From Gammaproteobacteria bacterium (GTDB lineage: Bacteria; Pseudomonadota; Gammaproteobacteria; Ga0077536), in assembly GCA_021773835.1 (NCBI GenBank), contig JAJFJQ010000052.1, forward strand, positions 97,805 through 161,804: 64,000 nucleotides of DNA, written 5' to 3'. Each line of letters opens with the position of its first letter. The stretch's first letter is position 1. Below the pieces are notes generated by a model, which was not told where the DNA came from, ran no database searches, and saw only the letters and a list, made by a program, of their open reading frames with translations. The translations under genes were made by a program, and so were the position numbers. This document shows positions 24,846 through 35,300 of the stretch, piece by piece.

Positions 24846-25712
24846 ATGATCCATCGGCTATGCATATTCGGTGTCGGACTCATTGGCGGATCGCTGGCCC
24901 AAGCGTTGCGCGCCGCTGGGACTGTTCAAAGCGTTGTCGGTTGTAGTCGCTCGGAGGCGAATCTGGTGCGCGCCGAAGAGCTGAACGTGATCGATGAATA
25001 CACGCTAGATCCAGTCGCAGCGATTGCCGAAGCCGATATGGTGGTTGTCGCGACGACATTAGGAGCGACCCGCAGTATTTTCGAAAAGATAAGCCAGCAT
25101 CTCGCACCAACGACCGTGATAACCGACGTTGGTAGCGCCAAGGCGCGGGTCGTTGATGCCGCGCGGGCGTGTTTAGGAAAAAACATTAATCAATTTGTAC
25201 CGGGTCATCCCATTGCTGGCACAGAGAAAAGCGGGGTTGATGCCGCTTTCGCGACTCTATTTCGCGACCATCGGGTGATCTTGACACCGCTTGTGGAAAC
25301 AAATCGCGACGCACTGGCGGCGGTTTCGAAAATGTGGCGGGAGACCGGCGCGAATGTCGTCGAAATGGATGTGCAGCATCACGACGATGTTCTTGCGGCG
25401 ACAAGCCACTTGCCGCACATGCTCGCGTACGCCTTAGTAGAATGTCTCGCCGGGATGGATGAGTCGAATGAAATATTTGCCTATGCGGCGGGCGGTTTCC
25501 GTGATTTTACTCGGATCGCATCCAGCAACCCTGCGATGTGGTGTGATATCGCGATGGATAACCGTGACGCTTTGTTAGCCGTGCTCACCAGTTTTACCGC
25601 AACCTACGATAAATTGGTTAGTGCCTTAGAATCCAACGATAAAGAGCAATTGGTGCGGATTTTTACCCGCGCGAAAGACGCGCGGGAACGCGCTGTGCTC
25701 AAGACCCCTTAA
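24846..25712 (+). CDS. tyrA: Prephenate dehydrogenase (monofunctional)
   Basis: Oxidative decarboxylation of prephenate (or arogenate) in tyrosine synthesis. 288 aa, one domain with no mutase and no ACT segment. The dinucleotide loop FGVGLIGGSLAQALRAAG is at residues 8-25; the catalytic-His region is FVPGHPIAGTEKSGVDAA, followed by HLPHMLAYALVE. AAAGGA precedes the ATG by a good distance. TAA and the aroA ATG overlap as TAATG, so the two are translationally coupled. Confidence 0.93.
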   Translation: MIHRLCIFGVGLIGGSLAQALRAAGTVQSVVGCSRSEANLVRAEELNVIDEYTLDPVAAIAEADMVVVATTLGATRSIFEKISQHLAPTTVITDVGSAKARVVDAARACLGKNINQFVPGHPIAGTEKSGVDAAFATLFRDHRVILTPLVETNRDALAAVSKMWRETGANVVEMDVQHHDDVLAATSHLPHMLAYALVECLAGMDESNEIFAYAAGGFRDFTRIASSNPAMWCDIAMDNRDALLAVLTSFTATYDKLVSALESNDKEQLVRIFTRAKDARERAVLKTP

Positions 25713-27028
25713 TGATTATTGGCGATCGGCTTTGCGTTGAACCTGGCGGGACCCTGTATGGCGACTTGCAAGTGCCTGGGGATAAATCGATCTCGCACCG
25801 TGCCGTGATGCTGGGTTCGATTGCGACCGGGACGACGGAGATAACAGGTTGTCTGATGGGTGAGGACGTTCGCTCCACGATCGCCGCGTTCAGCGCCATG
25901 GGGGTGTCTATCAACGCGCGCGAAAATGGACAACTGTCAATTGAGGGACGCGGCTATAGCGGTTTGAACCCGCCGGCCAGTCAACTCGACCTGGGAAATT
26001 CCGGTACGTCGATGCGTTTGATGGCCGGACTGCTGGCCGGATCTGGCATGTCTGTCACGATGACAGGCGATCAATCCTTGTGCGCACGGCCAATGCGTCG
26101 CGTCACCGCTCCGCTGGGGCAAATGGGGGCAATTGTCGACACTCAGCCGGATGGGACGCCGCCGTTGATCATCACACGAGCAACGGATCTGCATGCGATC
26201 AGCTACGAGCTGCCGGTGGCAAGCGCTCAGGTAAAATCGGCCATATTGCTTGCTGGACTGCGCGCTTGTGGCCGAACCCGCATCGTCGAACCGGCGCCGA
26301 CCCGTGACCATACCGAGCGCATGCTGCGCGCCTTTGGTGCGGCACTTGAGGTTGTCGCGAACGAAATTTGTATCGAGGGTCCGCAGGAATTAACAGCGAC
26401 GTCGATAGCGGTCCCCGGCGATATCTCGTCTGCCGCTTTTTTTCTGGTTGGTGCAGCCATGGTCGAAGGCGCTGCAGTGACCATTAAGAACGTTGGGGTG
26501 AATCCGACCCGCATCGGGGTACTCGAAATATTGCGCCTGATGGGCGCGGACATCGAATTGTCGAACGAGCGCTCAACCGGCTCGGAACCGCTTGCGGATT
26601 TAACCGTGCGTGGTACACGGTTGACCGGAATTGATATCCCGGCTGCGCTAGTGCCTAGCGCAATCGATGAGTTCCCAGCGCTTTTCATCGCGGCTGCATG
26701 CGCCAAGGGACGCACCCGATTGGCGGAGGCCGGCGAATTACGCCATAAAGAGAGCGACAGAATCGACATGATGGCCCATGGATTGGAAATTCTAGGGGTT
26801 AAGCTGACCACCAGCGCCGATGGGATCGAAATTACCGGTAGCGAACGTGGATTTCGTGCCGGCCGGGTTGCTAGCGGCGGCGATCACCGGGTCGCAATGG
26901 CCTTCGCAGTAGCCGGATTAAAGGCGGCAGGTCCTATCGAAATCACAGATTGTTCGGCAATCGCCACCTCATATCCGGGATTCGTCGATAGCGCCCGGCA
27001 ACTCGGGTTAAAGCTTGCCGCAATTTGA
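25712..27028 (+). CDS. aroA: 3-phosphoshikimate 1-carboxyvinyltransferase (EPSP synthase, class II type)
   Basis: Sixth shikimate step: joins PEP and shikimate-3-phosphate. 438 aa. It has the class II signatures GDKS (23-26), SAQVK (171-175), RDHTE (198-202) and NPTR (264-267) in place of the E. coli-type PGSKS. In the PEP-binding LGNSGTSMR segment Gly98 is retained. The start is coupled to tyrA in TAATG, and the stop overlaps the cmk start as TGATG. In some Pseudomonas relatives tyrA and aroA are fused; here they are separate reading frames. Confidence 0.96.
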   Translation: MIIGDRLCVEPGGTLYGDLQVPGDKSISHRAVMLGSIATGTTEITGCLMGEDVRSTIAAFSAMGVSINARENGQLSIEGRGYSGLNPPASQLDLGNSGTSMRLMAGLLAGSGMSVTMTGDQSLCARPMRRVTAPLGQMGAIVDTQPDGTPPLIITRATDLHAISYELPVASAQVKSAILLAGLRACGRTRIVEPAPTRDHTERMLRAFGAALEVVANEICIEGPQELTATSIAVPGDISSAAFFLVGAAMVEGAAVTIKNVGVNPTRIGVLEILRLMGADIELSNERSTGSEPLADLTVRGTRLTGIDIPAALVPSAIDEFPALFIAAACAKGRTRLAEAGELRHKESDRIDMMAHGLEILGVKLTTSADGIEITGSERGFRAGRVASGGDHRVAMAFAVAGLKAAGPIEITDCSAIATSYPGFVDSARQLGLKLAAI

Positions 27029-27702
27029 TGCGCCCACCAACGATTACCATTGATGGGCCAAGCGGTACAGGCAAGGGCACCCTCGCGATCCGACTGGTGC
27101 GTGCCACGGGTTGGCATCTACTGGACAGCGGCGCACTTTATCGTGTTGTCGCCTATGCAGCGCAACAACAGGGCGTAAGCCTTGATTCGGCCGCCGATCT
27201 GGCGCGAATCGCAACGGGTCTGGCGCTTGAATTCCAGGTCGCAGAAGAGGCCGTGGAGGTGTGGCTGAATGGGATGGAGATCAGCACCGACATTCGCTCT
27301 GAGACTGCTGGCAGCGCTGCCTCGCAGGTTGCGGCAATTGCCGCCGTTCGTGACGCCTTGCTGGCCCGCCAGCGCGAATTTTTGCGAGCGCCTGGCTTAG
27401 TCGCCGATGGACGCGATATGGGAACCGTCGTTTTTCCCACCGCAGAGCTTAAAATTTTTCTGACTGCAAGTCCGTTCATCCGCGCGGAAAGACGCTATAA
27501 GCAGTTGAAGCAAAAAGGAATTGATGTTAATCTCGCGCGGCTTTCGGAGGACATAGCCGCGCGCGATCGGCGTGATGAGGAGCGCGAAGTGTCCCCGTTG
27601 CAACCAGCGTCTGATGCAATAATCCTCGATACCAGTGCACTTGATATCGATGCCGTTGAGGAATCTGTAATAGCACTGGCACAAGAGCGTGGCCTACGCT
27701 GA
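27028..27702 (+). CDS. cmk: Cytidylate kinase
   Basis: Phosphorylates CMP and dCMP with ATP. 224 aa from ATG 27028; a TTG one codon upstream is the only alternative. The P-loop is TIDGPSGTGKGTLAIRL near the N-terminus; GRDMGTVVFPTAELKIFLTAS and RYKQLKQKGID fit the CMP-binding and lid regions. It overlaps the aroA stop by one base (TGATG). Its place before rpsA is conserved across Proteobacteria. Confidence 0.97.
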   Translation: MRPPTITIDGPSGTGKGTLAIRLVRATGWHLLDSGALYRVVAYAAQQQGVSLDSAADLARIATGLALEFQVAEEAVEVWLNGMEISTDIRSETAGSAASQVAAIAAVRDALLARQREFLRAPGLVADGRDMGTVVFPTAELKIFLTASPFIRAERRYKQLKQKGIDVNLARLSEDIAARDRRDEEREVSPLQPASDAIILDTSALDIDAVEESVIALAQERGLR

Positions 27703-27819
27703 GGGGGTTACCCTGGAATGGCCACTCATTTATTAACTGATTGCAACTATAGTGGCCGGCCCGTTCCGTAGTCCTAAACGACCGCAGTAAATGAAGCCAC
27801 TCGGATAACCCATAAGCAC

Positions 27820-29490
27820 ATGTCGGAGAGTTTCGCAGAATTATTTGAGCAGAGCCAGGTTGAAGCAAAGATGCGGCCTGGCACGATTGTTACTGGCCTC
27901 GTGGTTGAGATACGGCCAGATTTTGTCGTCGTAAACGCCGGTTTGAAGTCGGAAGGGGTGATCCCGGCCGAACAGTTCCGTGCAGCCGATGGTGGGCTCG
28001 AAGTCGCCGTTGGCGATGAGGTCGATGTGGCGCTCGACGCGGTCGAGGATGGTTATGGGGAAACCCGCCTGTCACGAGAAAAAGCAAAACGCGCACGGGC
28101 CTGGGACGAGCTGGAAAAGGCTTGCGAGGACAGTGTCAACATTACAGGGATCATTAGCGATAAGGTAAAAGGTGGCTTTACCGTCGACATCAGCTCGATC
28201 AGGGCCTTTCTACCCGGCTCCCTAGTTGATGTTAGACCGGTTCGTGACACCAGTTACCTCGAAGGTAAACCACTCGAATTTAAAGTAATCAAAGTCGATC
28301 GCCGGCGCAACAACGTTGTTGTCTCACGCCGGGCCGTTGTTGAGATTGAAAATAGCGCCGAACGTGACGAGTTACTAAGTAACCTCAAAGAAGGCGCTAC
28401 CGTGAAGGGATTGGTAAAGAACCTGACCGACTACGGTGCTTTTATCGACCTCGGCGGCATCGATGGGCTACTGCACATAACAGATATGGCTTGGCGACGA
28501 GTCAAACACCCGTCGGAAGTGGTCAACATAGGTGACGAGATCGAAGTTAAGGTGTTGAAGTTCGATCGCGAACGCACCCGTGTTTCGCTTGGCCTCAAGC
28601 AACTCGGTGAAGATCCTTGGGTCGATATTGCGCGCCGTTATCCGGAAAACTCGCGTTTGTTCGGCAAAGTTACGAACATCGCGGACTACGGTTGTTTTGC
28701 CGAGATCGAAGAAGGTGTGGAGGGTCTAGTCCACGTCTCCGAAATGGATTGGACAAACAAAAATGTCCATCCGTCTAAAGTCGTACACCTCGGCCAGGAG
28801 GTTGAGGTCATGGTGCTGGATATCGACGAGGAGCGTCGCCGTATTTCACTTGGCATGAAGCAATGTGCGCCGAATCCGTGGGAAGAATTCGCCGGCACCC
28901 GCAACAAAAACGATCGGGTTTCGGGAACGATCAAGTCGATCACGGATTTCGGTATATTCATTGGCCTCGACGGCGGTATCGATGGTTTAGTCCATTTATC
29001 GGACCTGTCGTGGGATCTGCCAGGCGAAGAAGCCGTTCGCAACTACAAAAAGGGAGACGAACTCGAAACGGTAGTGCTTGCGGTCGACGCAGAGCGCGAG
29101 CGCATTTCGCTCGGGGTTAAACAGCTGGCACTTGATCCCTTTTCGTCATTTGTTGCCGACAATGCCAAAGGCACAATCGTGAAAGGCCGGATCATCGAGA
29201 TGGATGCGCGAACGGTAACGATCGAATTGATGGATGGGGTTGAGGGAATAATGCGCGCGTCCGAGATTTCGCGCGACCCCGTTGACGATGCACGTAAGGT
29301 ACTGAAAGACGATGAAGAGGTCGAGGCGATGATTGTAGGCGTTGATCGGAAACGCCGAGTTATCAATCTTTCGATCAAGGCGAAGGAAAGCGAAGATGAG
29401 GCCGCGGTGCTGCAGGAGTATACGGCAGACAACGAAACCGCTACGACGAAACTTGGAGATCTTTTGAAGGAACAATTGGACGGGCAATAA
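27820..29490 (+). CDS. rpsA: 30S ribosomal protein S1
   Basis: RNA-binding ribosomal protein that brings mRNA to the 30S subunit. 556 aa with six S1 domains, roughly 21-87, 105-171, 192-260, 277-347, 364-434 and 451-520; repeated strings include [41 protein letters not shown] and [21 protein letters not shown]. The 117-bp gap after cmk probably carries its promoter, but I could not find a convincing pair of hexamers. ihfB follows after 74 bp with a hairpin in between. Confidence 0.98.
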   Translation: MSESFAELFEQSQVEAKMRPGTIVTGLVVEIRPDFVVVNAGLKSEGVIPAEQFRAADGGLEVAVGDEVDVALDAVEDGYGETRLSREKAKRARAWDELEKACEDSVNITGIISDKVKGGFTVDISSIRAFLPGSLVDVRPVRDTSYLEGKPLEFKVIKVDRRRNNVVVSRRAVVEIENSAERDELLSNLKEGATVKGLVKNLTDYGAFIDLGGIDGLLHITDMAWRRVKHPSEVVNIGDEIEVKVLKFDRERTRVSLGLKQLGEDPWVDIARRYPENSRLFGKVTNIADYGCFAEIEEGVEGLVHVSEMDWTNKNVHPSKVVHLGQEVEVMVLDIDEERRRISLGMKQCAPNPWEEFAGTRNKNDRVSGTIKSITDFGIFIGLDGGIDGLVHLSDLSWDLPGEEAVRNYKKGDELETVVLAVDAERERISLGVKQLALDPFSSFVADNAKGTIVKGRIIEMDARTVTIELMDGVEGIMRASEISRDPVDDARKVLKDDEEVEAMIVGVDRKRRVINLSIKAKESEDEAAVLQEYTADNETATTKLGDLLKEQLDGQ

Positions 29491-29508
29491 GCGCCCGGTG
29501 GAGTCCAG

Positions 29509-29531
29509 GGCGGGATTGATTAATCCCCGCC
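29509..29531 (+). other. Hairpin between rpsA and ihfB
   Basis: GGCGGG plus ATT can pair with AAT plus CCCGCC around a short loop, with one bulged C. It is followed by AGAAAAAC, not a T-tract, so it is not a normal intrinsic terminator. It may protect the rpsA 3' end or tune read-through into ihfB. Confidence 0.4.
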
Positions 29532-29564
29532 AGAAAAACAAGTTTTAAATGGTCGAGAATAATA

Positions 29565-29915
29565 ATGACCAAATCAGAATTAATTGAAGCGCTCGTAAGA
29601 AAGCAATCGCAACTCGGCTACCGTGACGTGGAACTGGCGGTTAAAACGATGCTCGAGCATATGGCGCAGACGCTTGCCAGCGGGGAGCGGATCGAAATCC
29701 GCGGTTTTGGCAGCTTTTCGCTGCACTACCGTCCTCCTCGGGTTGGTCGAAACCCGAAATCTGGCGATCCGGTATCGCTTCCGGCGAAATACGTGCCGCA
29801 TTTTAAACCGGGCAAAGAGTTACGCGAACGCGTCAACTCGGAAGAATCCTTACGCTATGAGCCGCAGGAGGTCAGCGAACCCTCGCATGAGTCGGATTTC
29901 GAGTCGCTCGACTAA
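29565..29915 (+). CDS. ihfB: Integration host factor subunit beta
   Basis: DNA-bending nucleoid protein, pairs with IHF alpha. 116 aa. The HU/IHF core is complete: [14 protein letters not shown] at the start, [24 protein letters not shown] with the DNA-intercalating proline arm, then [15 protein letters not shown]. The core ends near residue 94; about 22 further residues are acidic and Ser-rich ([18 protein letters not shown]) and have no counterpart in E. coli IHF beta. rpsA-ihfB adjacency is conserved. Confidence 0.96.
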   Translation: MTKSELIEALVRKQSQLGYRDVELAVKTMLEHMAQTLASGERIEIRGFGSFSLHYRPPRVGRNPKSGDPVSLPAKYVPHFKPGKELRERVNSEESLRYEPQEVSEPSHESDFESLD

Positions 29916-30091
29916 ATCATCTCTGAATGGGCGTCGAACCGTGGGTTCGCCTTGTTCGAAAAAGCGTAAAATCATAGGCTCACGCAATACACTAGAGACC
30001 GACGCCGGTAGTTCGGATCCTGTCACCTGAACCGTGCTAACGAGCCTGCGGTTGACTCTGCAGAGCAAGGGACAAGGAGTGGAGGGAAATC

Positions 30092-30385
30092 ATGACTCGA
30101 GTAATTCAAATTGTTTTCGCTCTATTGATCGTTTTCTTTGGACTCGCCTTTCATATTAAAAACGACGCCCAAGTGACACTGGATTTTTATATTCGGACGC
30201 TCGCTTTGCCCTTGTCTTGGGTGGTTGTGGTAGCGTTTTCGGTCGGCGCCGTGCTCGGTTTATTGGTAATGCTGAACACGATCCTGCGCTTGCAGCGTGA
30301 AATTCGCCGCCTGACGAAGAAACACGATATGGCCGCGAAGGAGATCGTGAACCTACGCGCAATACCGATCAACGATGGCCCCTGA
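30092..30385 (+). CDS. lapA: Lipopolysaccharide assembly protein A (LapA, DUF1049)
   Basis: Inner-membrane protein that works with LapB in controlling LPS synthesis. 97 aa with two transmembrane segments (about 4-20 and 40-62) and a C-terminal cytoplasmic coiled segment (LRLQREIRRLTKKHDMAAKE). FHIKNDAQVTLDFY is typical of the family. A strong ribosome site (GGAGTGGAGGG) lies just upstream. It overlaps lapB by 11 bases. Confidence 0.93.
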   Translation: MTRVIQIVFALLIVFFGLAFHIKNDAQVTLDFYIRTLALPLSWVVVVAFSVGAVLGLLVMLNTILRLQREIRRLTKKHDMAAKEIVNLRAIPINDGP

Positions 30386-31562
30386 GTATTTATTCGGACT
30401 CGTTGTAATACTACTGCCGATCGCCGCCCTCTCTGGGTGGTATTTCGGGCGCAAAGACGCCCGCGCAAACGTTAGTGGGACCCCCGGTGGGCCGGGTGTG
30501 TCCCAAGACTATTTCAAAGGGCTAAATTATTTACTCAATGATCGCCCCGACAAGGCGATAGAAGTGTTCATTAAGGTGCTGGAGGTCGAGAGCGAAACGG
30601 TGGAAACGCACCTTGCGTTGGGAAATCTGTTTCGCCGCCGAGGAGAAGTCGACCGCGCGATCCGTATCCATCAAAATTTAGTTGCGCGCCCATCGCTCGA
30701 TAAAGAGCAAAGAGGCCTAGCGCTGCTTGAGCTTGGGACCGACTATATGCGGTCCGGGCTACTCGATCGTGCAGAAAGTCTGTTTAAGGAATTAATTCCA
30801 ACTCGTATGCATGAACGTCAAGTTCTGCGTCACCTGGTAGACATTTATCAGCAAGAGCAAGACTGGGACGCGGCGCTTGATTACATTCAGCGTCTAGAGC
30901 GCGTCACGGGTGAAGATATGCGGCACGTCCGTGCACATTTTTTTTGTGAAAAAGCACAGATCTTTAGTAGCGCCGGCGATCATCCAGAAGCCTTTCGATT
31001 ACTCGGTAAAGCCTTGAAGGAGGACCGTAAGTGCGTGCGTGCACGTCTGCTGTCTGCGGACCTGTCCACCCTAGTTGACGATTACGCCACGGCAATAGCG
31101 CATTTAAAAAAGATCGAGCATCAAGATATCGATTTTTTGCCCGAGGCCATTCCACGCCTAGTTGATAATTATCGAAAACTCGATCGCATCGACGAGCTTT
31201 CCAAATATTTAGCGCGATTATCGGAACTCCACTTAGGTATTACTCCAGTCCTTGTCCTAGCAGAGTTGACCGCGGAGCGCGCCGGATTGGATGCGGCGAA
31301 AAATCACATCGTCGCAGAGTTAAAAACGCGCCCTACCATCCGCGGAATCGACCGTTTAATCGAATATTCGATGGCGGACGCCGACGGTGAGTCACGGCAG
31401 AATCTGCAGCTATTGAAAGAAACGACCACAAGACTCGTAGAGGATAAGTTGAATTATAAGTGCGGTACTTGCGGTTTTACTGGCCGATCATTGCATTGGC
31501 AATGTCCAAGCTGTAAGTCATGGAATACGGTAAAACCGATCCACGGAATTGAAGGCGAGTAG
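30375..31562 (+). CDS. lapB: Lipopolysaccharide assembly protein B (LapB/YciM)
   Basis: Membrane-anchored TPR protein that directs LpxC turnover through FtsH and so limits LPS synthesis. 395 aa: N-terminal membrane helix (about 4-20), TPR repeats (about 45-340; for example [20 protein letters not shown]) and a C-terminal rubredoxin-type metal knuckle with CGTCG and CPSCKSW. All four Cys are present. lapA overlaps its start; its TAG overlaps the pyrF GTG by one base. Confidence 0.96.
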   Translation: MAPEYLFGLVVILLPIAALSGWYFGRKDARANVSGTPGGPGVSQDYFKGLNYLLNDRPDKAIEVFIKVLEVESETVETHLALGNLFRRRGEVDRAIRIHQNLVARPSLDKEQRGLALLELGTDYMRSGLLDRAESLFKELIPTRMHERQVLRHLVDIYQQEQDWDAALDYIQRLERVTGEDMRHVRAHFFCEKAQIFSSAGDHPEAFRLLGKALKEDRKCVRARLLSADLSTLVDDYATAIAHLKKIEHQDIDFLPEAIPRLVDNYRKLDRIDELSKYLARLSELHLGITPVLVLAELTAERAGLDAAKNHIVAELKTRPTIRGIDRLIEYSMADADGESRQNLQLLKETTTRLVEDKLNYKCGTCGFTGRSLHWQCPSCKSWNTVKPIHGIEGE

Positions 31563-32278
31563 TGACCGAGCCCGATCGTAACTGCGTGATCGTCGCGCTT
31601 GATTTCGCAACTGAGCACGACGCTTGGCACTTGCTCGAGCAGCTCGATCCCAGACGATGTCGGGTCAAGGTCGGCAAAGAACTGTTTACACGCGCCGGGC
31701 CGGCATTTGTGCGCCGTGTCGTTGATTTCGGTTTCGATGTGTTTTTGGATCTCAAATTCCACGATATTCCCAACACCGTTTCAGGTGCATGTAGTGCGGC
31801 AGCCGACCTCGGTTGTTGGATGGTTAATGTGCACGCCAGTGGTGGCCGCGAGATGATGTCGGCTGCGGCTGAGCGGCTAGCGCACTATCAATCGCGTCCT
31901 CTGCTTGTCGCAGTAACGGTATTGACGAGTATGGATCATGCGTCGGTCCTAGAGGTCGGCTATGGGGCGGCCCCGGACAAACTCGTGCCTCAACTCGCCA
32001 CGTTGGCGCAAGGATGTGGACTCGACGGTGTGGTGTGCTCCGCGCATGAAATTGAAACTATCAGACAACAGTGTGGCTCGACGTTTGTCGCGGTCACACC
32101 AGGGATCCGCCCGCAGGGAAGCGCAGATCACGACCAACGCCGAGTTGCTACCCCAGCCGGAGCGCTGAGCGCTGGCGCCGACTTTCTCGTGATCGGTCGG
32201 CCAATTACGCGGGCCGCGGATTGTGTAGCTGCCCTCGACGCAATCTATGTTGAAATATCCGCAACGCAGGCGCCTTAG
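31562..32278 (+). CDS. pyrF: Orotidine 5'-phosphate decarboxylase
   Basis: Final step of UMP synthesis. 238 aa. Catalytic strings [22 protein letters not shown] and the Lys-Asp array [13 protein letters not shown] are present, with VTPGIRP near the phosphate site. The start is GTG in the overlap TAGTG with lapB. lapA-lapB-pyrF is a conserved gammaproteobacterial order. Confidence 0.98.
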   Translation: MTEPDRNCVIVALDFATEHDAWHLLEQLDPRRCRVKVGKELFTRAGPAFVRRVVDFGFDVFLDLKFHDIPNTVSGACSAAADLGCWMVNVHASGGREMMSAAAERLAHYQSRPLLVAVTVLTSMDHASVLEVGYGAAPDKLVPQLATLAQGCGLDGVVCSAHEIETIRQQCGSTFVAVTPGIRPQGSADHDQRRVATPAGALSAGADFLVIGRPITRAADCVAALDAIYVEISATQAP

Positions 32279-32317
32279 GCGTGCCGTTGAATAACTCGCA
32301 CTGATTCCTTATTACTG

Positions 32318-35300
32318 ATGACCGTCGAAACTGAAGCCAGCATGAATTCGCCGGTCGCACCGCCGTTACCAAAGGCCGCTGATGCCGTTGGATGGACGCG
32401 CTTATTTGGCGCCGGAAAATCCCTCGCGGTCGCCGAAGCAGTGAAACGGCATGATGGTCTGGTTGTGCTAATTGTCGGCGACACGAATACGGCTTTGAAG
32501 TTCGCGGACGAAATCCCATTCTTTGCCGGTGATATCCAATATTACAATTTGCCCGACTGGGAGATATTACCCTACGATCAGTTCAGCCCTTACCAGGACA
32601 TTATCTCAGATCGGATCTCGACCCTGTCCGAATTGCCGAACCTGAGCAATGGGTTATTGGTTGTATCTGTCGCTACACTGATGCACCGAATTGTTCCACG
32701 CATATGGTTGGCAGGACAAACTTTTAGTTTACGGCAGGGTGACACACTAGATCGTGACGACCTGCAAACCAAGTTGATCCAAGCCGGCTATCGCAACGTG
32801 TCGCAGGTTATGGACCACGGTGACTTTGCGATCCGTGGATCAATCATCGACGTGTTTGCGATGGGCACCGCGAATCCCTTCCGAATCGATCTATTCGATG
32901 ATCAGGTCGAAACCTTGCGAGTGTTCGATGCCGAGAGCCAGCGGTCGATCGAAGAAGTGGTATCGCTCAACCTCATGCCGGCGCGCGAAACCCCGTTAAC
33001 CGAGGCGTCAATCGCTTGTTTCAAGCGTAATTGGCGCTTGTCATTTGCCGGGCTGCCGACAAAAAGTCCTATCTACAATGATGTATCAGAGGGACTTGCG
33101 CCAGCAGGGATTGAGTATTATCTGCCATTGTTTTTCGAGCACCTCGATTCGTTGTTTGACTACATCCCGGATACGTCGCTGGTGCTTCTCGACGAAGGCT
33201 TCGAAGAAGGCGCGGAGCAATTTCGAAAATCTGTCGACGAGCGCTATGAGCAATTGCGCCACGACGTTGAGCGTCCGATCTTGGACCCGGAAAAGATTTT
33301 TCTGGACTGGGACCACATATTAAAGGCATTGAAAGCCTACCCACGGGCGTATCTTTCTAGTTTGGATTTGGGCGAGCAAAAGCAAAACCTTAGGTTCAAT
33401 ACACGTGCTGGGACTAAGCTGCCAATTGATGGTCGCGCCGCGACACCGTTTCGTATCGTTCACTCATTTTTGGAGTCTTACGACGGTCGTGTGCTGTTTT
33501 TAGCAGATTCAAATGGGCGCCGCGAAACGATGCTCGAACTGTTCGGTAGCAACGACATTAAGCCGAAGTCGTTCACCAGTTGGCCCGAATTCCTCGGTAG
33601 CGCTGATCCCGTTGGGCTAGCAGTTGCGCCCCTGGCCGAAGGAGTTGAGCTTACAGACCCCGCCGTTTGTCTGATCACCGAATCTCAACTGTTCGGCGAA
33701 CGCGCTTCGCAACGGCGCCGTCGCCGACGCTCCGACATAGATAAAGACGCAATAATAAAGAGTCTAGCTGAGCTGCAAATTGGTTCGCCGGTGGTCCACG
33801 AAGACCACGGTATTGGACGATACCTTGGGCTTGAAGTACTCACCGTTGGTGGCACGGTAAACGAGTTCATAAAACTAGAATATGCCGACGAGGATAAATT
33901 GTATGTTCCGGTTGCTAGTCTCAACCTTATCAGCCGGTATTCTGGAGTCGACCCTGCGCATGCCCCCTTGCATAAACTTGGAAGCGGGCAATGGGAGCGT
34001 GCGAAAAAGCGTGCAACGGAACGCATTTATGATGTCGCTGCCGAGTTGTTAGAGGTCCACGCAAGACGAGAGGCGCGCGCCGGCCACCGATTTACCTTGG
34101 AGCGGGATGCATACAATGCGTTTTGCCAAGAATTTCCATTCGAAGAAACGCCTGACCAACAAGGTGCGATAGAAGCGGTGCTGGCCGATATGGAAAATAC
34201 GAGACCAATGGATCGCTTAATTTGCGGTGACGTTGGCTTCGGTAAGACGGAGGTCGCCATGCGCGCCGCATTCGTTGCGGCAAACGAGGGTCGCCAGGTC
34301 GCTGTCCTGGTTCCGACGACCTTGCTCGCGCAGCAACATTATCAAACTTTTCTTGATCGCTTCGCTGATTGGCCAGTTCGGATCGAACAGTTGTCGCGGT
34401 TTCGAGATACCAGCGGGACCCGCGCGGCGCTTGAAGGCCTACGCTCCGGTAGCGTCGACATTGTAGTCGGGACTCATAAGTTGCTTGGGGCTGACGTTGT
34501 TTTTAAGGATCTCGGTTTGCTCATCATCGACGAAGAACATCGTTTCGGGGTTCGCCAAAAAGAAAAAATTAAAGCGATCCGTAGCGACGTCGACATTTTA
34601 ACCTTGACCGCGACACCGATCCCGCGGTCCTTAAACCTCGCGCTGTCTGGAACACGAGAGCTCTCGATTATTTCAACCGCGCCGTCGAAACGCCTTGCGA
34701 TTAAAACATTTTTACGCGAGTGGTCAGACGCACTATTACGCGAAGCAATGTTGCGGGAAATTAGTCGCGGTGGCCAGGTCTATTTTGTTCACAACGATGT
34801 GGAGTCGATTGAACGCACGGCGAAGAAGGTCGCCGATCTTGTCCCGGCAGCTCGAGTTCGACATGCCCACGGTCAAATGCGTGAAAAGGAGCTCGAAAAC
34901 GTGATGCTCGACTTCTACCATCGTCGCTGCAATATTCTTGTATGCACGACAATAATCGAATCCGGGATCGACATCCCGAACGCTAACACGATAATTATAA
35001 GTCGCGCGGATAAGTTTGGATTGGCGCAACTATATCAACTGCGTGGACGGGTTGGTCGATCGCATCATCGTGCATATGCTTATTTGATCGTTCCGCACCG
35101 TAAATCGATGACCGCAGACGCTATTAAGCGCCTACAGGCAATCGAATCATTAGAAGATTTGGGCGTCGGCTTTACCTTGGCGACCCACGATATGGAGATC
35201 CGCGGCGCCGGCGAGATCCTGGGGGAGGAGCAAAGTGGTCAAATTCAAGAGATAGGATTTGGTCTATATACGGATCTCCTTAATCGCGCCGTCGCTGCGC

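Noticed and set aside
26227..26811. 194-residue frame opposite aroA
   Set aside because: Shadow of aroA; no recognisable domain or ribosome site.
29509..29531. rpsA terminator
   Set aside because: The hairpin is followed by A-rich sequence, not T, so it was recorded as a hairpin only.
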